A stretch of 64,000 nt of DNA from Eupeodes corollae (taxonomy: Eukaryota; Arthropoda; Insecta; Diptera; Syrphidae): the NCBI RefSeq assembly GCF_945859685.1, contig NC_079147.1, positions 52,978,946 to 53,042,945 of the forward strand. The letters are read 5' to 3'. The notes under the pieces were generated by a model. The model worked only from the letters and a program-made list of their open reading frames with translations. It did not search any database and was not told the origin of the DNA. This document shows positions 14,001 through 26,000 of this stretch, piece by piece; the first letter of the stretch is position 1, and each line of letters opens with the position of its first letter. A program made the position numbers and the translations under genes.

Positions 14001-17000
14001 CGACAACTTTTTTGAACAAACACGAAAACCTACTTTTAAGCAAGACAAATCGACAGGCGGGATGGAAAGTTATCAGTGTGGGTTGCATTTCAGCCTCTTT
14101 TTTTTAAGTTAATTTCAATAAGAAAATATTTAAAGCTTATATCAAACCCTTAAATTTCGAGAAATACTTTTTGTCTGGAGTGGTTGGGACGTAGGGTAGA
14201 ACACACAACCTTCCATCCCCTACACCCTACCCAGTACAAACATATCCTTTGCATGAACAAAAATTGTGACTAATTTGGACATTTGCTGCAATGTGCTCTC
14301 GATAACTTCACGTATTTTATCTTCAAGTTCTTGGATCTAAAAAAGTCAAAAGGTATTAAATCACAATAACTTTTCTTGTTGTTGCAAAATAATGATTTTC
14401 TTCCTGGCAAAAATAATCGTATCAAACCCTCCTCGTGGGTGCTGGGCGGTAATGATCACCACAGCTGTCTTGGAACATGTCAAGATGGGGATCAGTTAAG
14501 GTTTTGACGTGGGTTCCTTTAGTCTTCAATAGTTCAATCTACAGCAAGATGTTCTGACCGTTTATAATTTTCAGTGGTAGTTTGAGCGTTTTCATAATTC
14601 GTGCCGAAGAATAAAAGGCTGGAAGCTCATTTTGACGCTTTGACCCGGTCCGTCTTACCCAGGTTATTGGCTCTGCCGGGGCTAACTTTTCTCTTTCGAC
14701 CTACTCGTGGGACTTTCATATATTTTTTTCCCTTTGGGCATTACTGACAAGACTTAGTATGGACCATTTTCCGACTTTGAAGATGAACTTTTGGCCTTTA
14801 GCCAGGAGTCTGTAATAGGGAGTATTCATATTACTGGAATTTCCGACGCTGGTTTTGCTTCCCAAGCCTTCAGAGAGTACAGCGAGTACCAGCCATAGCA
14901 GTTCTATGCTTCCTAAACCGACCAATAAAACCAAACCTTAGTTAGTAAAGCGTTGATCTCAGGAACCAGTTTAACAAACCCACTTTCATTCTTGACAAAA
15001 TTTCCAGAAATGAGGCGTTTGAAAAAATTCTTGAGAAGGACGCTGAAGACAAAATAAAGTATTAAAAGGTTATTGATAACTCAAGAAAAGGCCGTTAACC
15101 CGTAATAGTTCTCAGGAAGAGGTACTTTCAGCTGAGAAAAAGAGCAAGTGCAATCGCTTACTCTAAGTGAGGTTGTCAAAGATGACCTCAAAGTAAGATT
15201 GTGGATGAAGTCTCCACCAAACGGCAAAGGTCTGCTAGCGGTGTGGAATGGCATTGACGGCAAGTTCTCTAAGATGTATTTTACCTATACCTTTTACAAA
15301 ATTGAGGGCCCCTACACTAGTTTTGTGTCTGCTGAAATGCTCAGTGGATACAGGGTAATCAAGTGCGATGCCGAGCTTTTCAGGAAATTCCTTACAGAAA
15401 ACATTGCTAAGGTAAGCAATGACTGGGAGGGCTTGAACCTGAAGATCATCTTAGCTAAGGACATCCCTAAAAAAGCCTAGTGCTCGCATTTGATTACCCT
15501 TCATGGGAATTAAGTCAAGCGGACGAGAGCTGATCCGCGGTCTTCAGACGTTAAATCCACTGATTCCAATGTTTTATTGGGTTGTCATTAAGGTAGAAGT
15601 GCCAAAGAAGACTAGTGCCTCTTACCTTCGATTAGCGCGAAAAGCAGAGTCTTGAAAAAACGACGAATTCAAAAGTGGCAACTGCCCAAATAACCTGATA
15701 TTTAAAAGCACGATTTTAATTTTGGAAACCCTTTATGTTGGGACTTGAATAAACTTAAAATTAAACAAAATTTCCTTAAATACTTATAGTATTACAAAAT
15801 TTAATGTATCAGAAGTGGGACTACAAGTTTCAAACGATTTTCCAACCTTTTAAGACTTGAAAACCAAAGGTTGGTTAACTTTTAAAAGTCGATATTGATT
15901 TCTTTATTTAGAAAACTATGGTAATTTCTTTTTATAAATGAAAATCGGCTAAATATCCTCCGCGGCCTTGGCGGCACACCTCCATCCGATGTTAAACAAT
16001 TTTGATGTATCTGAGGAATAATTGAGGTTCTATATGCCATTAAATTACCGATTTATCTCTTTCTTTAGCTCTTGAATTCACAGAAAAAAAATTGTCATAC
16101 TAACAATCGTCGATAGTCAACTTGTAATTTGGCCAAATTTTCGCATTGACTACCAAAACAGTCAATATGACAACCTTATTTTAAAAAATGTACTACTGGA
16201 TAGTCATTAGAACAATTTTCGATTGTCAATTTTGGGTAGTCAATATGACAACAAAAGTAGTCAATAGAACAACTTCGGTAGTCAATATGACAATTTGGTT
16301 GTCATATTGACTACAAAAATTGACTTTCGAGAATTGTTATATTGACTATCGGGTATTCAAATTGGATTTCGGTTTTCAACAAAAACTGTCATATTGACTA
16401 CTGCAGTTACCATATTGACTACCGCAGTTGTCACATTGACTACCGAAGTTGTCGTATTGACCACCACATTATTCAAAACGGCAACCGTAGTTTCAATTTC
16501 CTTCAACCAAAGTTGTCATATTGACTACTAAATTAAAAAAAATTTCGGATCCCAAAATTGACAACCGAAAATTGTTCTACTGATTATCTCAGTTATCGAC
16601 TGATAATTGACTACCAAAACAGTCAATAGGATGAATTTTTTCGTTTTGTGTTGTTGCTGGTTGACTGACGTACACCTTTGCCGATACCTAATGCCGCCAG
16701 CTAATAAAACGCACCAAATAGTAACCCTCCGTGGTTGCATTGGTTTCTCGACAATCGCTCTTGGATTATCATTCGGCCAAACTTGCAATTTTGATTATTG
16801 ACAAATACACTGAGGTGAAAGTGTGACTCATCACTAAACATGATTTTCTTAGAAAATTAATCATAAACTGTTGCCATTTTTTGCCACTATTCTGACTATT
16901 GACGAAGCTTGGAATTGTCAAAAGGCTTTAGTTCTTGAGTCAATTACACCTTGTAAGCGTGCTAATGCAACACTTTATGCGTGATGTTTATCAACCATGA

Positions 17001-20000
17001 GCGTGAGAGGTGGACGGCTCTTCAGACACAATATCCCGATTAAATTGACATAAATAATCTCGAAGTTCATGATATGCATTTTGATTTGAACGTCCATTTT
17101 TTTTTTTCATAATAAACCTGAATAACTTTAACGCGTTAATCAAATGTGTAACTTTCCATCTTTCAAATTGAATTAGTCTGAAACTGAGAAATGTCAAATG
17201 AATTGCATACAAAAATTTGACGTTTCGGTGTGGTTCACAATTAAACATCAGCCCTTAGAATTCGATCACCCTTCATAATAACCGAACTGTCAATGTCAAG
17301 CAAACTGTCATTAGAAACAAATTGATCATAATTCATTTCAAGCGTATGAAAAAACGTCAATATACAAATAAAATGTATCCAAATCATCAAAGTCAATTTC
17401 AACACCAATTTCATAGAAACATTTCATCTTCATTAATTGAAACCAAAAATTCAAATTTTCCTCTGTACCAAATTTCAAACAAATATTGATTAACCCGTTC
17501 AATTATGCATGCATTTCATTCAATCAAGTTTCAATTAGAAATCAAATAAAGGAAATTCAATTTGGGATTCCTTATAAAAAAGAAAGATTAATAAAATTGA
17601 CTTCTAATAAGTTCCTCATATCATTTTCCCCTTTAACAAAATCAAAAAAGAAACCCTAATCAACCCAATTGCAATTTGTAAATCTTCAAATCCAATAAAT
17701 TGATAAGTCCCCCCCTATAATTGATTGTTTTTGACTTTACTCAATTTTTCAATTACTAATCTTATTATTAGAAAAACTCATCAATTCAGAACCATTGAAT
17801 TAATCAAATGCACAAAACTCTCCACAAAAGAGTTCAAACAAAAAGACTCCACATAAAGACTTGACTTGAGATTGTGATGTTGATGCTGTAATTTGTATAA
17901 AAAGAACTTCGATTTCATTACCAAATCAGATTCATATGAATTTATATGCCTCCATACTTGTATATCGAGATAGATAAGCTCATCTTGTTAGCCGCCTGCC
18001 TACTGTCAGTTATTGAAAATGCTGCTACCACCAACGCCAATATTCCAAATCCAAATCCCAACATAAAAATGACAATGACGTGCTGCTTTAGCTCAGCTTC
18101 AATTTCAACTTCAACTTTAACGTCACGTCGTCGTCGGTCGTTTCGATGTCATTTGCAGTGATTTTGTTTTTATTTCGTTCGTCTCTCAAACCATCAAATC
18201 ATCTGTGTAGGCGAGAGGCTGTCTGCTAACTCAGCCTACTGAAATAAGTAGTATCAAAAGATTCACGATTTTTCAAGGCGCACCACTGAAGATACAAATT
18301 GAAAGAAAAGCAACAAAAAACAAAGCAAAAGAACACAACACAATAAAACCCCGTAAAACATCTTTCAATTTAAACTTGCAATACCACTTTTCCAGTTATA
18401 AAGGATTTGTGAATCATCAACCTCATCATCGTCGTTATCGTCATCATCCTCGCAGAATACCTATGTAGAAGGTATAGGGAGACCTTTTGAATATCCCAGA
18501 GCTATAGCCATAGCCATAGCCAGGGAGCTAGAGCCCAGATGTTTTTGAATTGTGTCTATCACAAGGTTTACCTACCTACTATACGACTACGAGTATAAGT
18601 AGGTACATAGCTTTAGGTATATTTGAAGTTCCTATACGGATAACCTACGTAGAAATTTAATTGAATAAGTCTACAAGACCGGATTTGTATTGCAAAAATT
18701 TAATTACAAAAAAAGTGAGTACATGCTATGCAATACGTATGTAAGTATATGCTTGTAGTACTTTATCCTTTTTTTCAAATATATACACATACTTATTTAT
18801 ACATTATATATGATCAAAGTTGTATGCAGAAGAGAAGCCATTAAGTGTTTTTCCTTTCTTCTTGCTTGCCTAAAATATCCTCGGGGGTTATTTTATTTTT
18901 CTGCAAGTAGAGCATGCACCTTATGCTCACTGTACAATCTACAATATTGTATTTCAAACAAAAATAAATCCACCGAACTTCCTTCCTTCCTGAAAGAGTG
19001 AGTTCAATACCCATTATTGTGCCGCCTAAAGTATTATGATACCCTTGCTACTTAAAGTTGTACAAACAAGAAAGCCAGTAGTTAAGTCACACTACTATGG
19101 CTCACTGCTTTTAATAAGTGCATGTCCGCATTTGCTAAATTAAAATTATCTTAATTAAAATGGACCTTTTGTTAGACGAGACGACCGTACTGACTACATA
19201 ACTTATGAAGGTTTCCATTGGTAAAATCAATCAATTTATAATTTTTTACAATACCCGTGTTTACCCATAAAAGTTAAAGTAGAATCTTACTACGGATGGG
19301 TTTTTGACATTTATACGAGTCTCGAATGGATCTTAGGTGATTTCGTTCTCAAATGTTGGTATGATTGATATTGCATTTGTATCTCGATGGCTGTGTTCGT
19401 TGAGTAGTTGTGCATTTGGAATCATGTGTTTTCCATTGGCGAACAAAAATAATCTGTTAATATAATTTAATTTTGTTAATGAAAATGGAATAACTGGGCT
19501 TATTTTGAAAGAATAGAAAAGATAATTAAGTTTTGCTATGTTTCTACCAAAGGTTTATCTCAGTTTAGATTAAATAAATCTTTTTGATGTTTTAACCACA
19601 CAAGAAGATTTATTTATAAATGATTAAGTTTGACAGCATTTTCTTAAATGCAAATGATGTTTCGATGCTTCTTATGAAGATGAGATAGTTTGATTCGTGT
19701 TAAACAATGAAGAACTGAATAGTTCAGCAACATATAAGAATACGCTATTTACTCCATGTGCATTTCTTTTATTTGATTAAAAAAAACTATATTTTTTTTA
19801 CAGAAACATGCAAATAAAAAGGCCATAATGCATTATCTGTAAAACCAACCTCCTAAACACAGGGTTTTGTTCACAAATTTTGAATCGACTATGATCCCCG
19901 ACCGGAATCGAGTTAAATCAAGCTCATTTTAACTCGATTCAGTTATATAAAGAATTGAGACGAGCTTGAAGCTCGCTTCAATACCACATAATTATGTAGT

Positions 20001-23000
20001 AGTCTACGAACAAACCCCTTTTTTGAAGTTTATATTTTATGTCTAAGCTGTTATTGTAAAATGAATTTTTTTTGTATAGAATCTCAATTTCTAAATATTT
20101 TCTTACTATTTTTTCTTGAAAATTATAAATTTTATTAGTTTTAACTATTTTTTTTGCTGAAGTTAATGTTAACTTTTGATTTTCACAAAACATTCTTGTA
20201 TTTATGTGTTTTATTTATTTTTATCCTGACAGATCTTCTTTCAGTTGTACCAATTTTTAAATACAAAAATCTGGTTACTGCCGATGCGTTTTCTTGGGAA
20301 TTTTTTACTTTACTATTTATAGAATACCAAAAAAACACGAGTAATGTTAATGTGTTGTTGAAGCGTTTATACTCAATTAAAAATAATGGTTTAGTTTTAG
20401 CTTGTCAAAACGCAAACGTCAAAAATTACAGCTTTGAAAATGGGCAGGTTCAGACGACATAAGAGGTTTGAATGGGAGGCATTTTTCTATTATTTGATTG
20501 GCCAGCTGCCAAAAGTAAGTCAAGAAAAATCTTCCTAACTATTTATTGAAGTGTACTTATGTCAAAATGACAGCCATTTGTTTTCATTCAACTAAAAACT
20601 GAACTTTGTTATTGTATAATGTATTTAATTTCTGCAAAATTTCATTTAAAATTTTGTGTAAAAGGGTTCCTAGCAATATTTCTTTCTTTACAAACAAAAT
20701 ACTAGCCGTAGCTTACCTAAGAAGTGTTTTGTGGACAACAATGGCTTCTTTGGCACAATCGAATTTGAAATGTATGACATTTAAAAAAATAATTAGTAGC
20801 CTTGGTAAAAATGTATGTTCGAAGAATGCAGCTAACTCCTTATGAAGTTCCTTGTTTTATCTGAACCTGCCCAATGGCAGCTGTCAAAATAGCTCACTTA
20901 TGTCCGATAAATAATATTGTCCATTTTAATCTTCAATTTTTTGCAGTTATAATATTTCTATACTGTTTTCCATGTTGATTATAGTTGAATCTCCTGAAGG
21001 TTATACAATGTGATAAGTGTCTAATAGAAAGATATAAGTACTTAAGCTGGAAAAGGTTTTTTCTTAACCTATATAAGGTACATTTATTAGTAGATATGAA
21101 AAAGATGGATTAGATTAATTGTTTGGTTATCTCATATAGGGGTTCCATGGGCAAAATAAATCAATTTATTTTTGATCAAGATCTGTTACAACACACTTTC
21201 CCCTTCTTTTATAATCCACGGGGCAAAATAATTTCATTTATTACATTACATTACATTTCACACTACTCTGCACATAAATGTGCAGACTAGAGAACACAGC
21301 CAGTGTTGCCGAATCTCATGATTTATCATGATTCTCATGATTTTTCACCCCATCTCATGATCTCATGAATTTATTGAAAATCTCATGATTTTTTAAATCT
21401 TCTTAAAAAACGTATTGGTGCCGTTGGAGTTGCAGCGTTGATGGGAGTGAACTCATCAGTTCGCACGTATTTACAAGCTAATTTCCCAAACTTTTTATTA
21501 TTATAATGAAGTGTATTAGTCACTCTTTTCATCTCTACGCTTCATTTGCATGTTACAATTTACCCTCAAGTATTAAAGACTTATGTTGAGATGTTTATAA
21601 TTATATTCAGACCAGTCCTAAGAGAATTGCAGCATTTAAAACTTTTCAAGCTATTTTGAAGATGACATGACTACTTCTGACGAGGTCAGAAGTTTTTAAC
21701 AACGTTACAAAAAGTGACAACTTACTGTCAGGCAAAACTATTCTAAATATGCTCAATAAAACTGTTGCTTATATGTATTTATGTTTTCTTAGTTTTGTGC
21801 TACCGTTTTTTACTAAACTTAACAAATGCATGCAACACTGAAAGAATATTTTCAAAAGTTACATTACTCAAAACAAAAATCAGGAAAAGACTTGAGAGGA
21901 TGCAAAATCGGCTTTGTTCATTCCAATGACCTTACTAAAATCAAAGTTGTTTTGATTACAAAGTCACAAAACCATTAATCGACAAATATTTTAGTAAAGT
22001 TTATAACCAATAGTAATGATAATGGCATATGTGGATATAATGATATGTAATTTATTTATTTTTTTCCTCTAAAATATCACTAAATGTTGATTTAAAACTT
22101 ACTAAAATCAAATGAAAATTCATATGTATTTTTAATTTAAAATTGGTGTGGTAAATTATTCGCTAATATTCATTATTGAGTGCCGAATGAAGAATAAGCA
22201 ATCTCATGATTTTTTTGAGGATCTCATGATAAAAACTCATGATAAATTTTTTTTTGAATCGGCAACACTGAACACAGCACCTTGAGCAACTAGGCTATGT
22301 AAGGTGATAACAACACAAGACATTAATACAAAACAGAAGGACAGAAGAGAAAAAACAACAGAAAGAAAGAACACATGACAACAGCACGCGGTAGGTTTCG
22401 AGACGGTCCCCCATCTTTCTACTAACCACGCTCACTGATGCTTGATCTCGGTGATCGATGGGAACCGAAGCTTTATCAGTGACTAGGCCGTTGCCCAAAT
22501 TTCATTTATTTTTGATTTAAGATCACGCACCACGAAAAAGAATCAATTTTTGATGGAAATTTGAACTTACCCATTGAAAATACTAATAGTTTCCTTGACT
22601 GATTTTATACAGTCGTTATTTCAAAAGTAAACGTAAATAAAACACGAGTTGTTAGGAATTTAATTTTCGACAACTTTTTGACACATATTGGGCGGTATCT
22701 CAGACATAACTTGACGAATGTTGGTTTTTAAATGCTCAAGCTTAAAATGTTTATCTGCATAAACACTGTCTTTTGTGTAGCCTCACAAAAAAAGTCCATC
22801 AGTTCCAAACCGCATGATCTTGGCGGATAGTTGATATGACAAGATATTACGCGGCGGAAAATGTATCTTGCAATATACCACATGTTCTCCTAGTCTCATT
22901 CTTTAATAATTAGGCAAAAAAAGTCGGTGGCATTTGACCATAACGCTCTGAATTTACATTGACAGCGCACTAAACAGTGACTTTTTGTGGATTTAATGGC

Positions 23001-26000
23001 CCCTCTTCAATTACTTTAGGATTCTCAGATTCCCAAAAATGACAATTTTGTTTATTAATATACTCACCGAGTGAGAAATGTGCTTCGCTGCTGAAGAATT
23101 TTTTTTTCGAAAAATCGCCGTCCTCCGCTTTTTGTTGAAGCACCCATTCGACGCATGTACGACTTTGTGAATAGTCAGCTATCTTCAGTTCTTATGTGAG
23201 CTGGACTTTTATATGGATGTAGATGTAGACCCAAATGCAAAATACGCCATAATGTGCCGTAAAACAGTCCTGATTTCTGAGAACAGTGAGGAATGGACAC
23301 ATTTAGGTTTTCGGAAACACTTTGACTTGCAGCTGAGATCGAAACGAGGCCTTACAACATAAGATCCAATCAAGTCTCTTCGAATTTCTTCACAATTTTT
23401 CCAATTTGTTGCGTAGTTGGACGATATTGTTAAATATGATCTCCTCTTAAGGCACGTGGCTGTGGCAGAATCACCATTTTTGTTGTAGGTTTTAAAAATA
23501 GTTAAGTGATCCATTTTCGTAAATGTCAGACTTTCAACTGAAAAAAAAAATTGTTTAATAACTTAGTTTGACAGATGTCGAATTCCAGTTCAATACTTTT
23601 GAAACCGCAAAATAGGTAACCTGTTATATTTAAAGTCGATATCTTTACTGGTTCTTGAGATATGTATGACGAAAAAAGCTTCCTGAACGTACGGACGTAC
23701 GAACGTACGTACACACGCAAGAACATACATATTTCTAAAAATCTTTTATTGGCTGTGTTCAATCTCGTGTTGGATAGGGTATCTTGGGCGAGTTGGATAG
23801 CAGTCAAAAAATAAAAACAACTTTCAGCTGTTCACAAAAAGCAGAGAAACATTTAAGCTTCGAAGTCAAGATTGTTGTAAAATAAAAGAATTAATGGCTA
23901 ATTATACTGATTCGTTTGACGATCATGAATTGATAGGTGCGTAACAATTTCATAAATAAGATATGACCTTAATTTGTAATCTATGATAAATTTCCTTAAA
24001 AATAAGCAAAATAAGTCAATTTTGAAGTTTTAGAAATAGATCATAATTACCTTCTAAAATTCGGAGGCAAATAGCTTCTTTATGTTCTATTATGTCTAGA
24101 ACATCCTCAAATACGACTTCAACTAACATTTTGTATCTTTTTGTTTAACAGCAAATACAAAAAGATGAAATTAATTTTCAAGTTTCTTGAAATTTAATCA
24201 TGTGTTGAATCATCTTCTCTGTCAGATATCTAGATACCCCATAAACTCTTGGATACCTTTGTATTCCTTTTTTGACATCTCAACTGTTTTTAATCAGCTT
24301 TTATACGTAAAACACTAACAAAAAGGTATCCGGATAACCTATCTGTCTAAGATTGAACGCAGACATTGAAATCCTATACATTTTGACAGCTGCTTCAGTC
24401 TTATATCTAGTATTTCTTGCAGCCTTCCATTACTTTAAGGTTTATCTACAGCGCTTTCCAAAAATGGGCTTTACTACCGTTGAAGTACTATATCTTGTTC
24501 ATGAATTGCGGTTCGTTGCCAAATTGTGATCAGCTCTTCGAGAAATGACGCAGTCAAGAAATGTTTCTTATGATTATTCCGTTGCTCGTTTGCGTAGCAC
24601 GATTTTTTATACTGATTTTGAACAATGTAAATGCATTCTTAATGGCTGAAACACAAACACGCTTCAGCTTCGGCTTCGTCTGCGTTACGTTGGCCTTGCA
24701 TCGAGGTAACTTTGAATGACACTTCCAATATGACGTTTCTAAAATTTCACTTCTGTCACAAGCATCTGTTATTTTTTCTCAAAATAAAAAAATATGAGTT
24801 TTGAAATCGAAAAAAATAAATTTATAGCGGAAGCCTATAATAACCAATGGGAATCCCTCCACTAACAAATGTATTTTGTTAGTTGATTTTTTTACAACTG
24901 TTAAGCTGTCCGACAAAACAAATGTTCAGCAAATGTAGAGCTTCCCTTTGGAGTCACATTACGTAACATTACGTTATTTTCTTACTATTCAAAACGAATT
25001 TTTTTGTATTTGAAAATCCTTTACAAACATAAAATACAATCTTTCAATAGCTTTTTTTTAAATCCTCAAAATGTCTGTATTTAAATTGTTTCTACTTCTT
25101 TGAAATTAAAAACTCAAATAATAAATTTACTATTCACCGTGTGACCGTGCCAGTGCAATAAAAAACTCTTAATTTATTTAAATATTTTCCTGAATAAATA
25201 TTTCATTTAATTAATTGCAACGCACTTAGTCCCATATCTCATACAGGTATAATCTCAATCTCGAACCAAAACCAAAAATAAAACGTGTTCCTTTATTTGC
25301 CTGACTTTAGGTAATTGTACTAAGGCAACTTATCTCTCTTTATTCCCCCCCCCCCCCCCCCAATTTACATAATAATATATCTGAATGTTCTTTATCACGC
25401 TATATAAAAATTCCAAATAAAAACCAAAAAATGAGAACAAATAAACAAACAAAAAGTTGACAACAAAAACTAAAATAATAAACAAAAGAAATTCATAAAT
25501 AATTGCACTTCCGTAAAACATGAACTTTTATTCTTCTCAAGCCTTCATTTTGATATAGATTTTCTGTTTCCACCTTTAAACACATAAAACATTCTTATTT
25601 GAAACTTATCTGAAAGAATTTTTGTGAATAAATAAAAGAATCATTATCACAGAAAAGTTGTAATTATATTTTCATTATAATGAATTAACACAAACAAAAA
25701 TTCTAGTGAAAAAGTTTATTTGATTTCATTCATTCAGAAAGTATCTACAGGAGAAGTTAGCATTGTGATGAGGACAAGAATATTATTGATGGGAAAAAGT
25801 TTCCATGGTTAGTATTTCGTTAAATGCAGAACTTCAACGCCATTAATATTAGAAGATGGAGAAGAAATGGTTTTTTAATAGCTCAATTAAATTAAAAATA
25901 CTCATGGACTTATCTCGAAATTTTAATCTAACGGGTGGAACGTATTAATACTCATTCAATTTGAATTTATTCTTGAATTTTGTAGTTGTCACAAAATGCA

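Larger units (their letters stand above)
21243..22497 (-). mobile_element. 5S-rRNA-derived SINE, split by a hAT element
   Basis: On the - strand a 5S-rRNA-like head (22495-22377) is followed by an unrelated body and a tail of ATGTA pentamers (21243-21262). A 13-bp target duplication AATTTCATTTATT flanks it at 21230-21242 and 22498-22510. Removing the inserted hAT element and one copy of its duplication leaves about 277 bp, a normal SINE length. This is the design of SINE3-class elements, moved in trans by a LINE. Confidence 0.8.

Noticed and set aside
16085..16640. CRISPR-like array
   Set aside because: Eukaryotic setting, repeats inverted about a centre, spacers irregular and partly repeat-like; no cas genes.
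22377..22495. Possible functional 5S rRNA gene
   Set aside because: Too many substitutions against fly 5S, single copy here, and joined to a SINE body with duplication.
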